NCBI GenBank assembly: GCA_003024985.2
Contig: PXIH01S0015331.1
DNA: 12,551 bases
From: Euperipatoides rowelli
Lineage: Eukaryota; Onychophora; Udeonychophora; Euonychophora; Peripatopsidae
Direction: 5' to 3' (one strand)
Shown here piece after piece: positions 1 to 8,099 of the stretch. The notes under the pieces are model-generated. The model was given only the letters and a program-made list of their open reading frames with translations. It was not told the DNA's origin and did not search any database. Positions within the stretch are counted from its first letter, which is position 1, and every line of letters begins with the position of its first letter. A program made the translations under genes and the position numbers.

Positions 1-1640
1 TGTCAGCTGATCATATTATTGTATCTTATGTTGGACAACATGTCCTGTCAGCCATATTATCATAATTATTAGTAATACATAAGCATATCAGAGATATTTG
101 TAANNGNACTGTTGCTGANATAAGGCATGTAAGATGGCCGGATTGCATTTCTATTGGAGATGCAAATTGGGTATGTTACATCACCCCGGCCCCCAAAAGA
201 AATCAGGGTCATGGGAGAAAAGAAAGGGGAAGTGATTTGAGAGAACTAAAAAAAAAATTAAAGTTTTGTGTACTTATTTATATAAAAAAATTATGCTTCT
301 TACATACCTCTCTCAACAACAGTGCAACATTTTAGGAGAAAAACATTTTTTTAAAATAAGACAAGAAATTAGATAAGTTTTATATTATTTAAAGTTAAAC
401 TAATTTTATATCTTTGTAATAGTATTTTTTCTTTGTAGTAATTGGTGAAGACATCAAGTTCTTACAAGAGACAACTGGATTTTATTATATACTGTCTGTA
501 ACAATAAAATTTAAAAAAATATATTTTCATTATTTAAATAAAATTCATTAAAAAAAAACATATTACATGGGTCTGTGTCTTCTTTTCTTGTAAACATTAT
601 TTCACATGTAAATTATCTGTTCTCATCCTACTACAAATAGCTAAAGTTTTATATTATTTATCCCCCCATCATAAATAGTAAAAAAAATAATTAGTAAATG
701 CACCTTTCAGCTTAATTGAAATGAAACAATGAATACCGGATAAGTATAAGTATGAAAAAATAATAATAAAAATTTTAATAGGTAGAAAATCAAAATTAAA
801 AAAAAAAAAGGTGTTTCACATAACTTTTAGGTTATGTATAGCTTCATGGATTGTTTTATGTAAGCCAGGTTTTTCCTCTTCTTGTTTTTACAAGGCAGAA
901 TTTAAAATCATAGTAGGCCTATTGGCCTTGGATCTGTATGTGATCATTGAATAAGTATTATTAATCCAATTTATATTCATTCATTTGTTATATTTGGATA
1001 CTATATCCTAAAGGATGCCATTCTTTCTTCTTTTTTGTTGTTGTAATAATGTATGTTTTGAAGAAAAAAAAATCATCATATAAAGAATTTGTGTAGCTTA
1101 CTTTATAATAATCATATGGTATTTAATAATCATCAAATTTTACAGATTCCACTGGATAATTCATATATTTCTCTAAAGAAAATATTTTATTATGGTGACT
1201 GTTTTTATTAAAAACAAAACCTAATAGTTGTTTTTTTATTATTTTAAAAATTGTAATTTATTAATTTGCACAGCGAAGAGTATTTCTTAATGATAATTTA
1301 AATTTAAGTTAAACATGTTTATTATTAGCAGAATCATTATTCACTTATTTCTTTATTGCTAGCTTTATTTTATTGACTTAATCCTGTTTATTGGCCAAAG
1401 TGCAGTGAAGCTTGAAAGAAGCGTGCCTAGCAAGGTCTGAAGGAAATAAAACGTAATACAAAACACAAAAAAAACAAAGAACAGGGCTAACCTGAAATCC
1501 GGAAGGACCCAAAATCCGGACACAAAAAAAATTTTTTTTTTTTTTTTAAAAATACCAACGACTGATGCAAATCTGGTCTATATTCAACTTATTCAACTGT
1601 TATATCAGTGGCTTAAACAAAAAAAAATCCCAACAACTGA
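1..1640. other. AT-rich intron sequence, no exon recognised
   Basis: This is the left part of the NUP205 intron that begins at exon C, and it continues beyond the window. It is mostly A/T with long A and T runs. Two GC-richer islands stand out. The first, about 125-240, has an imperfect hairpin (arms 143-151 and 157-165, 8 of 9 pairs) and a 33-codon plus-strand frame from the ATG at 134 to the TGA at 233-235 with no recognisable homology. The second, about 1376-1520, contains two AATCCGGA words and ends in A and T tracts, like the tail of a small retroposon. I looked on the minus strand for the next NUP205 exon (the segment after RPPQRQ) and did not find it. Ambiguous bases lie at about 104-118. 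Confidence 0.5.
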
Positions 1641-1830
1641 CTAGAACTTAGTGTCGGCCAGGCAGCCCTTTAGGGGCCCCTGCTGAAAATGGTCAAGAGC
1701 CTTCTATCCCAGAGCTGTAGCCAGCCTTTTTTAAATTTGACAAGCGTTTTTTTTTTTTGGTTGTATGGATGTTTTGTTATCCTTTTGTTAGATTTGATAA
1801 GATTTTTTTGGAGGGGTATTCTCATTTTGT
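1640..1830. other. Unassigned segment beyond the integrase remnant
   Basis: After the last recognisable integrase residues (minus strand, about 1830) comes an A/T-rich stretch, then a GC-rich core at about 1653-1735. The core includes the small inverted word GGGGCCCC at 1674-1681. In one minus-strand frame about 1680-1745 reads as a short Trp/Leu-rich peptide that I cannot match to the integrase C-terminus. It may be the 3' end of the gypsy element after a deletion, or a separate repeat fragment. No LTR-like end (TG...CA with a polypurine tract) was identified. Confidence 0.3.
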
Positions 1831-2310
1831 AGTTTCTTATGTATTTTCTTCAAACATGGGGGGGGGTCTGGGACTACATACCCATCCACCCCGACAAAAT
1901 TTTTTCAGGCACACCATACCTGCAGGAGGAGTGATGTATGTGTTAACAAACTTTTGGAAGTGCTGCTTTTGAGGGGAAAGGCCTCGACCCATTTTGAGTA
2001 ATGGGAAGCAATTCCTGAACTACTACTTCTATATGGACCCATGTAATCGTTCGACATGTAGTGGCCTTGAAACGTAATTAGGAGCCATGGGGTACCGTAG
2101 AATTTTGTTACTGTGTTTGGTGAGCTGGCAAGTTTTACATGATTTGATATAGAGCTCGATATCGGCATCCATTTTATGCCAAAATGCTCTCTTTTTTATT
2201 TTTTCAGTAGTTTTCTCTATACCAAAGTGTTCACTGGATGGTCTATCGTGAAATTCACTTATTATTTTATAAACAAATACTCTGGGAATGACAATTCTTA
2301 AATTTTTACT
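1830..2310 (-). pseudogene. Gypsy integrase remnant (HHCC finger and damaged DDE core)
   Basis: Integrase inserts retrotransposon cDNA into the genome. From about 2306 downward one frame gives a clear N-terminal zinc finger: the FHDRPSSEHFG segment supplies the two histidines and SCKTCQ the two cysteines, with an FWHKM segment between them. The frame then enters the catalytic core. DYMGP matches the usual D-x-x-GP first-Asp region, and HYSKWVEAFPL matches the family segment normally preceded by the second Asp. Here the residues before HYSKW are Ala-Ser, and about eight residues are missing after the SSSSG turn, so the second Asp is gone. After a frame change YGVPEKILS is readable near 1910, but the usual Asp-Gln-Gly that follows is replaced by GWMGM and a stop. 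The chromodomain or C-terminal domain is absent. Non-functional. Confidence 0.85.
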
Positions 2311-2313
2311 ATT

Positions 2314-2353
2314 AATGACACCTTATATTATTAAAATAATATAAGATGTCATT
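2314..2353. repeat. 19-bp-arm perfect-type hairpin inside the pol remnant
   Basis: The left arm 2314-2332 and right arm 2335-2353 are reverse complements except for one pair (2321 with 2346), separated by a 2-base AA loop. A shorter outer word pair, GGAATGAC at 2285-2292 and GTCATTCC at 2348-2355, shares the same letters. It sits between the RNase H tail and the integrase zinc finger, where gypsy pol encodes a linker. It may be a small fold-back insertion or an inverted duplication made after the element died. It has no Rho-independent terminator relevance in a eukaryote. Confidence 0.7.
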
Positions 2354-2439
2354 CCTGTACGTATAATTTTTAAATTGTTTATCTCTTTTTCAGAGGTTCT
2401 CTATCATTTCACGTATCCAGGGCTCTTACTGTACTTTTG

Positions 2440-3111
2440 TTCTATTCTAATTTGTTCTAGAGAAATGTTAATAAAGTTAATTTTAATTTCTGATATGTTT
2501 TGAATGCTCGGACTAGGGCAGCTATTCTGTCAATAAACTCAGGTTCATCCTCCAAGGCTGGTATAGTTGTACAACGTGATACAGCGTCAGCAATTTTATT
2601 TTTGCTCCCCTCTATGTATCTGATTCATCACAACAAGCGACCATCGACACAGGCGGCCTTTAAGGTCTTTGGTTTGCATTAGCCATTTTAATGCCATGTG
2701 GTCTGTATAGATTATGAATTTTGCAAACTGGATTGTATGGCCTAAATTTATGGATGCAAAATATTAACGCTAAACATTCTTTCTCAGATATGGAGTAATT
2801 TAGCTTGGGTTTTTTTAAAACACGACTAGCATATTCTATGATATTTAAGTTGCCATCCATGCCCTCTTGTGCTAAAAATCTGCCTATGCCATTATTACAC
2901 ATGTCGAATAAATGACAAATTGTTTGTTAAAGTCCGGCAACGTAAGGGAGTTTTTATTATTTTTGATTGCATTTTTTACTGCTAAAAAAGCTTCCTGACA
3001 TGCCTGTGTCCACTTAAATTCTTTCTTTAGGTTTTTACCAGATGTTAACAATGATAAAGGTTTTGTAATTTGTGCATAATCTTTAATGTGGCATCTTAGC
3101 CAGCCAGCCAT
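2440..3111 (-). pseudogene. Gypsy RNase H and RT-connection remnant
   Basis: RNase H removes the RNA strand of the RNA/DNA hybrid during reverse transcription. From 3111 downward the frame gives the RT thumb/connection (IKDYAQITKPLSLLT, then FKWTQACQEAF and LTLPDFNKQFVIY). A one-base shift at about 2895 changes to the RNase H frame, where FDMCNNGIG replaces the usual TDAS-NNGIG: the first Asp is kept and Ala-Ser is changed. SRVLKKPKLNYSISEKECLALIF follows in that frame and carries the catalytic Glu (SEKE). Another shift near 2740 gives FIIYTDHMALKWL, the TDH motif, and LKGRLCRW. A stop and a further shift precede NKIADAVSR, the family's NVVADALSR-like end of RNase H with its final Asp, near 2600. 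At least three frame changes make this non-functional. Confidence 0.88.
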
Positions 3112-3180
3112 GACCAGGAATCTTGAGTTTCCTTAAGATCAGCAGGTACTTTATAAGTTTCAATTGTTTTTATTTTATCT

Positions 3181-3853
3181 TTAAAAATTATCTTTGCAAA
3201 ATTGACTTTTTTTCAATTTAATATGCAGCCCGTTCTGAAACAATAAATTTAAAACTTGTTTTAAATCTTTCAGATGCTCGTCAAAGGTTCTTGAGAAGAC
3301 AATTACGTCATCTAAATATGACAAAGCACATTTACCTAAGACGGGGCCTAATACTTTGAACATCATTCTGTTGAATATGGCAGGAGCTGTTTTTAAGCCA
3401 AATGGCATACGTAAAAATTGAAATCGTCCACACGCAAAAGCTGTTTTTTTTGTACGTCACGAGGGTCCATAGGGCATTGCCAAAATCCCAGTCAAAACAA
3501 GGCTGGAATAATATTTACAGCCCTGAAGTGAACTTAAAATGTCTCTCATATCTGGCATGGGGAACTGGTCATCTAGATTATTATTATTTAGATGCCTATA
3601 GTCCACACAGAACCTATAGGAGTGGTCTTTTTTCTTTACAAGGTGAACTGGGGAGCACCAGAGATCTGCTCTCTTCAATTAAATCTAGTTCTAATAATTT
3701 GTCAATCTCAGAGTTGATAGCAGCTGGTTTTTCTCGGGACTCCGGATATCTTTTCCTGGCTATAGGCTTTGCATCACCAGTATTGATCGTATGGGTAATA
3801 ATAGCATTCGTTAACCCTGGTATCTCACTGAAATATTTGCTATGTTCAGTCAA
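3181..3853 (-). pseudogene. Gypsy reverse transcriptase remnant
   Basis: This copied element RNA into DNA. The first frame (3853 to about 3660) holds the usual N-terminal signature HTINTGDAKPI and EIDKLLELDLIEES. The next frame, downstream of 3678, has WCSPVHLVKKKD and YRFCVDYRHLN, the fingers region. Motif A should read LDLT but reads LVLT here: codon 3496-3498 is GTT, so the first catalytic Asp is Val. A frame shift follows within GFWQ, another in the next 80 bases, and then from 3408 MPFGLKTAPAIFNRMM (motif B region) leads to SYLDDVIVFSRTFDEHL. The YLDD catalytic box is intact at 3307-3318. The frame ends at 3181 after GLHIKLKKSQF. The 152-residue plus-strand open frame over 3402-3860 is the antisense shadow of this region. 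Confidence 0.93.
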
Positions 3854-4166
3854 GAATTGATATAATGTATCATGCTGTTTATTATTAAGTAAGGTAGGTA
3901 TGCCTACTATTTCTCTTAGTTCAGTGTTGAATGTACTGTATCTTCTACTACTTTTTTAATATAATTAATTTGAATAGACTCTCTTTCAAATACACGCCAA
4001 AATTCATTTTGTGTTTTATACTGCCTATTTCTAGGCTTACTGGCCTCGTTATGATTTTCTTCTACTTTCTCATCTTTGGCATTGTTTAATTCGTTGTCTG
4101 GAATTTTTTCTATAAAATTGAGCCAAACTTCTTCATTATTAGGGATTAGAGTTTTATTTATAATAT
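3853..4166 (-). pseudogene. Gypsy protease-to-RT linker remnant
   Basis: Between protease and RT an open minus-strand frame of about 80 codons runs from about 4160 to a stop near 3920. It starts within the protease-derived sequence and has no start Met. It is rich in Glu, Asn and Lys (for example NNEEVWLNF and KDEKVEENHNE). A one-base shift then gives TELREIVGIPTLLNNKQHDTL, which runs straight into the RT N-terminus (LTEHSKYFSEIPG). Such a variable acidic/polar linker before the HxIxT segment is normal for gypsy polyproteins. I assign no separate function. Confidence 0.65.
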
Positions 4167-4299
4167 CAGGTATCAGGGTATTGATTAATGTCTTTTACTC
4201 CTGTGGGTTTTATTTTATTTGAAAAAAGAAAATCTGCTTTGCCCACTTTACCGTTTGACAGCCATTCAATAGGATTTTTAAGAGATTGATACTCATGGC

Positions 4300-4686
4300 G
4301 TATTTTCCAAAGAAATCTATACCTAATAGAATACTTTGGGCTAACCCTGTTAGTCACTATTTCATGGGATAAAGTATCGTCGCCTATTCAAATATTAGGG
4401 GTTGCCACACTATTTGTGCAAGCATCGATGCTCCTAACTGCAACTTATTTTTGTAATTAGTAGGAACAATTTCTTTAGTAGTTTTTAATATGGTTTTAAA
4501 TAAATCCCTATCAATGACGGTCAAATCGGTGCCTATGTAGAGCCTTGCTATTATTTTAATGCCCTCAATCGATATTTCAATGTTAGGAACTCTCCAAACA
4601 TGTTTAGGCTCCTTATCTATATTTTTAGTGTTGATGTAATTAATTGGGTTAACAGGTGATTTGTTGGGATGAACTCTGAAGCCCAA
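4300..4686 (-). pseudogene. Gypsy aspartic protease remnant with lost catalytic triad
   Basis: Retropepsin cleaves the Gag-Pol polyprotein. In the frame from 4686 a beta-strand pattern (VPNIEISIEGIKI) leads to ARLYIGTDLTVIDRDLF. In active family members this position reads L-D-T/S-G-A-D, so Asp is Tyr (TAC at 4537-4539), Thr is Ile and Ala is Thr, and the enzyme could not work. The frame stops at 4384. In another frame SILLGIDFFGKYAM at about 4335-4294 matches the conserved ILG-x-DF alpha-helix/flap end of retropepsins, confirming the domain and showing a frameshift in between. The protease lies directly downstream of gag, as in gypsy elements. Confidence 0.8.
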
Positions 4687-4694
4687 GTCCGTAG

Positions 4695-5110
4695 CATAGA
4701 GTTTATGGGTTTAAAGGAGTGCTATCAGGTTGTTGAGCAGTTTGAGTGGGTGTATTATCAGTTCTGGGGTTATTATGCCACCTATCCCTGTTTTCTCTGA
4801 AATTATCTCTCTGTCTATAGTTGCCTCTATTGAATCTACCCCGGTTATTAGAAAAGTTTCTGTAATTATTACCTCCCATATAACCGTAATTTTGTCTGTT
4901 TTGCTTACCAAAATTTTGTCTATTTTACTTTCCAGGTTATTATCAGATTGCTTTGGAGCCAAATCTGCTATACGCAGTGTTTGCTGAACTGCTTCCAAGA
5001 ATTGGATTTCATTGAAAATTGTGGAGCATTTTTGCATCAAAGGTTCCTTTATTCTCTAAGATAATTTAGTTACAACCTCCTCTAATGTTTGTTGGAAGGT
5101 GAATGGGGAT
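4695..5110 (-). pseudogene. Gypsy gag C-terminal part with Arg/Asn/Gly-rich tail
   Basis: A gag frame resumes near 5110 (FQQTLEEVVTKLS), crosses an in-frame stop near 5059, and continues through KEPLMQKCSTIFNEIQFLEA and a helical LAPKQSDNN segment. After a one-base change near 4900 the true tail frame (to a stop at about 4708) is rich in Asn, Arg, Gly and Tyr, with pieces such as NRQNYGYMGG, NRGRFNRGNYRQRDN and RENRDRW. It resembles a basic RG-rich nucleic-acid-binding tail. I see no CCHC zinc knuckle. The 109-residue frame at 4711-5040 is correct only in its first half; its Ile/Thr-rich second half is out of frame. Confidence 0.7.
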
Positions 5111-5219
5111 AGATTGCTTCGATTAGTCTTAGCCCTTTTAAAACGAATGCCTCAATGTATGCATTTTTATGAATGGCGTATTCTTTCCATTGTTATTATT
5201 TTTTGAATGGAAAATGGTG

Positions 5220-5590
5220 TCTGCTATTGTTTAACAAAATAATGTTTTAACTCGTCCCAAGTTTCAAAGCCTGGCTTGATGCCTATAAGCAATCATTTAC
5301 TTTGCCTGAGATCAAAATTTTGAAGGCTAGTATTTTATCTTGGTCCGAGCAAACACCAGCCGTGTTGAAATAGTCCTCTGCTTTAAGGAAAACTGTAGGA
5401 ATTAAATTATTTCCATTAAAAATTTGTGAATTGGGTATTTTGACCATATTTACTACTGCCGACGGGTTTAATTTCATAAATTGGATTTACAGTTTTGGAA
5501 GAGCCAGCACCCTCGTTCACTATCTCAATAGTCTCTTTAACCAAGGTATTTTCTGTAATTTGAAACATGGTTGTATTTAATTTTAGATTA
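5220..5590 (-). pseudogene. Gypsy gag capsid-like core remnant
   Basis: Downstream of the coiled-coil gag part, an overlapping frame from about 5587 to 5465 (TTMFQITENTLVKETIEIV) leads by a frameshift into the capsid-like core. VKIPNSQIFNGNN and IPTVFLKAEDYFNTAG are followed by CSDQDKILAFKILISGKVND, the pattern of the retrotransposon Gag domain: a Phe-x-Gly entry, a Trp/Phe-Leu-x-x-x-Glu-x-x-Phe helix, then helices ending in a Gly-x-Ala-like turn. After a stop at about 5285 and a shift, GFETWDELKHYFVK matches the domain's W-x-x-L-K-x-x-F helix. Capsid assembly would be its role; the breaks make it non-coding now. Confidence 0.8.
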
Positions 5591-6136
5591 TTTAATTCTT
5601 TTTCTATTAAAATCAGTTTTATTTTTTAGCGATCTCTCTCTATTTCCTTCTATAAGTGGGACTACTTCGCTTTTAAACTGTTCTACGGAACTTGATATAT
5701 TTTTAAAATCCTGTTCTTGATCATCCAATTTTTCCGCCATTTCCATTGTTTGTATTGACATTTCAGTTTTTAAATTTATTTTTAAATCGTCTATATCATT
5801 TTTTAAATTTCCCATATTGTTTTTTAAATCGTTTTTTAACCCCCCTATAACATTACCAAATAATGAGCCAATATCTGCCATTAAGGCTGCATTTTGATCT
5901 GGAAGGGGGGGGGTAGGATTAATTGTTGGGGCCTCATTATTTTTAATGCTTACACTAGATTCACCATTGGCTTCTATCCTAGCTTTTTTATTTCCTGGAG
6001 AATCCGAGTCTGAATCTTCGAAATATTGATGAGACTTAAAAAGAAATGGATCCTGTGATTTTTTGTCATCATTTAAATTTATGATATCTATAATATTTTG
6101 GAGATTATCTGGGTCATTAATGGCATATTTTTGCAT
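5588..6136 (-). pseudogene. Gypsy gag N-terminal part, coiled coil (open frame)
   Basis: This is the longest surviving open stretch of the element: 182 codons from the ATG at 6136-6134 to a stop at 5588-5590. Translation could begin three bases earlier only at a TTG, so I use the ATG. About residues 20-60 are acidic and Ser-rich (EDSDSDSPGNKKARIE), followed by a Pro-rich stretch (TPPLPDQN). From about residue 85 a heptad-like helix repeats Leu-Lys-Asn/Asp-Asp-Leu (for example GNLKNDIDDLKINLK), suggesting a coiled coil of 70-80 residues. Its position directly upstream of the capsid-like remnant in the same orientation is why I call it gag. It has no enzymatic motif. A host-derived origin is less likely but not excluded. 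Confidence 0.65.
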
Positions 6137-6147
6137 CAAAAATATGC
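6123..6147. repeat. Perfect 11-bp-arm hairpin over the gag start codon
   Basis: GCATATTTTTG (6123-6133) and CAAAAATATGC (6137-6147) are exact reverse complements separated by CAT (6134-6136). On the minus strand that CAT is the ATG of the gag frame, so the start codon would be the loop of the RNA hairpin. Confidence 0.75.
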
Positions 6148-6169
6148 TATATAAAAGATAAAAATATAC

Positions 6170-6183
6170 TTTTCTTAAGAAAA
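6170..6183. repeat. 14-bp perfect palindrome TTTTCTTAAGAAAA
   Basis: A perfect palindrome lies between the gag hairpin and the exon C splice donor, 37 bp from the exon edge. In A/T-rich DNA such a word can arise by chance, but it is one of two fold-back signals in the only 84 bp separating exon and element. Confidence 0.5.
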
Positions 6184-6220
6184 ATTAAAAAATGTTCAAG
6201 GCAAGATATATTTTGCTTAC

Positions 6221-6358
6221 CTGTCTTTGCGGTGGCCTATAATGATAGAGAGTTGAAAAACCTGTTGTACTATGTGTAGTTGGAACTGGGTCAGTAGGAC
6301 ACCAATATTCAAGAGCAAGTTCTAAATTTAAAGGATCTTTACTGTATAATTCTGACAC
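6221..6358 (-). CDS. NUP205 exon C (nuclear pore scaffold nucleoporin)
   Basis: Forty-six codons in phase 0, starting VSELYSKDPLNLELALEY and ending YRPPQRQ. The block ELALEYWCPT-x-P and the terminal RPPQRQ are recognised as NUP205 sequence of the inner ring of the nuclear pore complex, where NUP205 is a large alpha-solenoid scaffold protein. The acceptor reads TTTCAG before GTG at 6358, and the donor after CAG (6221) is GTAAGC, close to the metazoan consensus. The middle of the exon, between PTDP and YRPPQ, is the variable part. The next exon, expected to begin with a V-x-LSKF-like segment, lies outside the window or was not recognised. The gypsy remnant begins 84 bp downstream. Confidence 0.92.
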
Positions 6359-6454
6359 CTGAAATATTAGAGCACAGTATACCGTATTACCACAATTAAT
6401 GGAAGAAGTAGAGAAGTTGGGGTCAAAGAATATATAAGATAAAAAAATATTTAC
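6359..6454 (-). other. 96-bp NUP205 intron between exons B and C, readable in frame
   Basis: The donor is GTAAAT (from 6454) and the acceptor ATTTCAG (ending 6359), with CTAAT as a possible branch-point word just upstream of the acceptor. The length is exactly 32 codons, and the frame carries through without a stop, joining exons B and C into one 140-residue open frame. It is called an intron because the 32 residues (Phe/Ile/Ser/Asn-rich) have no counterpart in NUP205, where LEHL-type residues are followed directly by ELY-type residues. Confidence 0.85.
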
Positions 6455-6571
6455 TAAGCGTAGCAGATGTTCAAAATGCCTAGGCAAGTTCTGAGGTGGT
6501 TCAACACCTTCTTGTACGTGGGCCATGATAATTCTTGCAGTCTCGTCACCATGGTTACGAAGTTCCTTTAC
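6455..6571 (-). CDS. NUP205 exon B (nuclear pore scaffold nucleoporin)
   Basis: Thirty-nine codons in phase 0, from VKELRNHGDETARIIMAHV to RHFEHLLRL. It matches the NUP205 pattern of a VKELRN start, a helix with D-E-x-A-R, a linker with E-P-P, and an R-x-x-EHL helix. The acceptor is GGCTAAAG before GTA at 6571; its polypyrimidine tract is weak, but the alternatives break the frame or the match. The donor after TTA (6455) is GTAAAT. It joins exon A (ending MPLK) as MPLK-VKELRN and exon C as LLRL-VSELY, both consistent with the family. The first 12 residues of the longer open frame (MFFHYLIYNWLK) are intron read-through. Confidence 0.92.
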
Positions 6572-6613
6572 CTTTAGCCAATTATAAATTAAATAATGAA
6601 AAAACAATATTAA

Positions 6614-6726
6614 AAATATACAAATAATACTAAACTGGTCACAATATGAACAATCTCATCTCATCTCAGTAGATCATTATTAGTAGAGAATCTTCCATTA
6701 ACTGGTAAAATATACAAATAATACTA
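6614..6726. repeat. 19-bp direct repeat flanking about 75 bp
   Basis: AAATATACAAATAATACTA occurs exactly at 6614-6632 and 6708-6726. The sequence between begins AACTGGTC and ends AACTGGTA, so the match is mirrored in part just inside the repeats. It also contains a small ATCTC triplication (about 6653-6667). It could be a long target-site duplication around a tiny insertion, or a replication-slippage duplication. Confidence 0.6.
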
Positions 6727-6983
6727 GTACCTCTTAATTTACCTTTCTCCCTAGACCAAATTAAAATTATACCAGCAAAAAAAAATCTTAAACAGTACAT
6801 TTGCAAAGGAGACAGGTTCTAACAGTATTTCCTTTTCATAATTCTTAAATATGTTAAATTTATGGGAACTCTGAACCTTCTAGATAATACAAACCATGTT
6901 AATTCTTATGGGGGAACTCACTAAGACTGTTTTCTAAATTTCTAAGGGATTTTAAAATTGTAAAAAAAAAAGTCCATAGATAG

Positions 6984-7110
6984 AATACTTTACAAGTACA
7001 TGTATATGCTAAGTAAATGGGGTGCAAAGATTTTGATGTCTAATACTGAATATAAAGCCCAACGGTAAGAAAAGGGCACACAGCATAAAATCATGTACTT
7101 GTAAAGTATT
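6984..7110. mobile_element. MITE-like unit with perfect 19-bp terminal inverted repeats
   Basis: AATACTTTACAAGTACATG at 6984-7002 is the exact reverse complement of 7092-7110. The 127-bp unit has no coding capacity; its 89-bp centre is less A/T-biased than the flanks and includes a short GCCCAACGG stretch. The structure fits a miniature inverted-repeat transposable element or an inverted duplication. A clear target-site duplication is not visible (flanks GATAG and TAACC), so the superfamily is unknown. It lies in the A/B intron of NUP205, 413 bp upstream of exon B in gene orientation. Confidence 0.6.
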
Positions 7111-8099
7111 TAACCCGATTCTCTAAATATTTGTCAAAACATTGAGTCATTCTATTTTATTAACTTTATACACTTTTAAATCTATTAACTATTGAGAAAG
7201 TAGCATTATTATTACCGTACTTCTAATGAGTCTCCCATTAGTATTAACATGAATGGATATTATGCAAAGGTCAGGTAGCTTGTGAATGAATTTATCAAAT
7301 ATAATTTCATTTGTTAGAATATTCATTTCATTTGGAATTGTAATTTTTTTTTTACTAGATTGTATGTGGAAACATATACACTATATACTGTAAAACCAAT
7401 TGTAATTAAGTGTTTGTAATGGCAGAGTGAAATGACAGTTTTATATAAAAGCCAAACTATAGGCGTGTTCGTCGATAGCTAACTTTTGAATTAGTTGCAT
7501 GTTTTCCCATTAGTCATTGATTAGTTTGTGCGATTTGGTTTTTAAAACGGCGAACATAAAAAGTTATGTTTTAACTATGTATTTTTAGCCACAATTAAAC
7601 GGTATTAGTTTTTATGAAAAATTGAGTGCTGAGAATATCTGAGATGACTATGTAGCTATTTTTCTTTTTGCAAATCATCATTAAAATATTAGTGAGAATC
7701 GGTTGTCCAGACAACCTAACCTTATGCGCTGTATTTCTTTTTTAAAATAATGTTTAACTCTGATTGTTGAAACCTATTCCACAGGCAATTGGAATAATAG
7801 CTATTTATACCCTTCTATGCTAAAAATCAAAAAGAATACTGACTTTAAAAAAAAAAATTAAACAAGAATCTTTCTCGATTCTTTAAACTAAAATAAAGCA
7901 AATCGTTCCGGAGAAACTGATAAGGATTAATAAAGTGGCATACTTTATTCCTTAAAAAAAAAGTCAAAATAAGTAAATCTTCTTTTTTTCTTAAAATATA
8001 TAAAATTTAAACAAAATAAATCAAAAAATACTGGCAAATATCTTTTAATCTTTGAATTTAAATAAAAAAAAAATGGTACCGTTAATTTTCAACTGATAG

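Larger units (their letters stand above)
1830..6136 (-). mobile_element. Degenerate Ty3/gypsy-type LTR retrotransposon (internal region only)
   Basis: Read on the minus strand, the order is gag, protease, reverse transcriptase, RNase H, integrase. That is the Ty3/gypsy gene order; Ty1/copia places integrase before RT. Each domain is identified by family motifs in its own entry. The copy is dead: the frame changes many times, in-frame stops occur, and catalytic residues of protease and RT motif A are replaced. No env frame, PBS, polypurine tract or LTR pair was found. The gag ATG (6136-6134) lies 84 bp from the NUP205 exon C donor, leaving no room for a 5' LTR, so the element is 5'-truncated or lost that end by deletion. 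It lies in an intron in the same orientation as the host gene. Boundaries are approximate. Confidence 0.9.

Noticed and set aside
100-240. Possible NUP205 exon or short gene in the GC-richer left island
   Set aside because: No translation on either strand matches the segment expected after RPPQRQ; the 33-codon plus frame has no family and ambiguous bases lie nearby.
1757-1972. 71-residue plus-strand frame
   Set aside because: Antisense to the integrase remnant, running into a G-run and T-run; no family match.
3402-3860. 152-residue plus-strand open frame
   Set aside because: It lies opposite the reverse transcriptase remnant, whose minus-strand motifs (YLDD, FCVDY, MPFGLKTAPA) are unmistakable; the plus frame has no recognisable domain.
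4730-4987. 85-residue plus-strand frame, hydrophobic and possibly membrane-like
   Set aside because: Antisense shadow of the Arg/Asn-rich gag tail; its Ile/Ser/Val bias is the reverse complement of Asn/Asp-rich codons.
6653-6667. ATCTC micro-repeat
   Set aside because: Three short units are expected by chance in low-complexity intron DNA.
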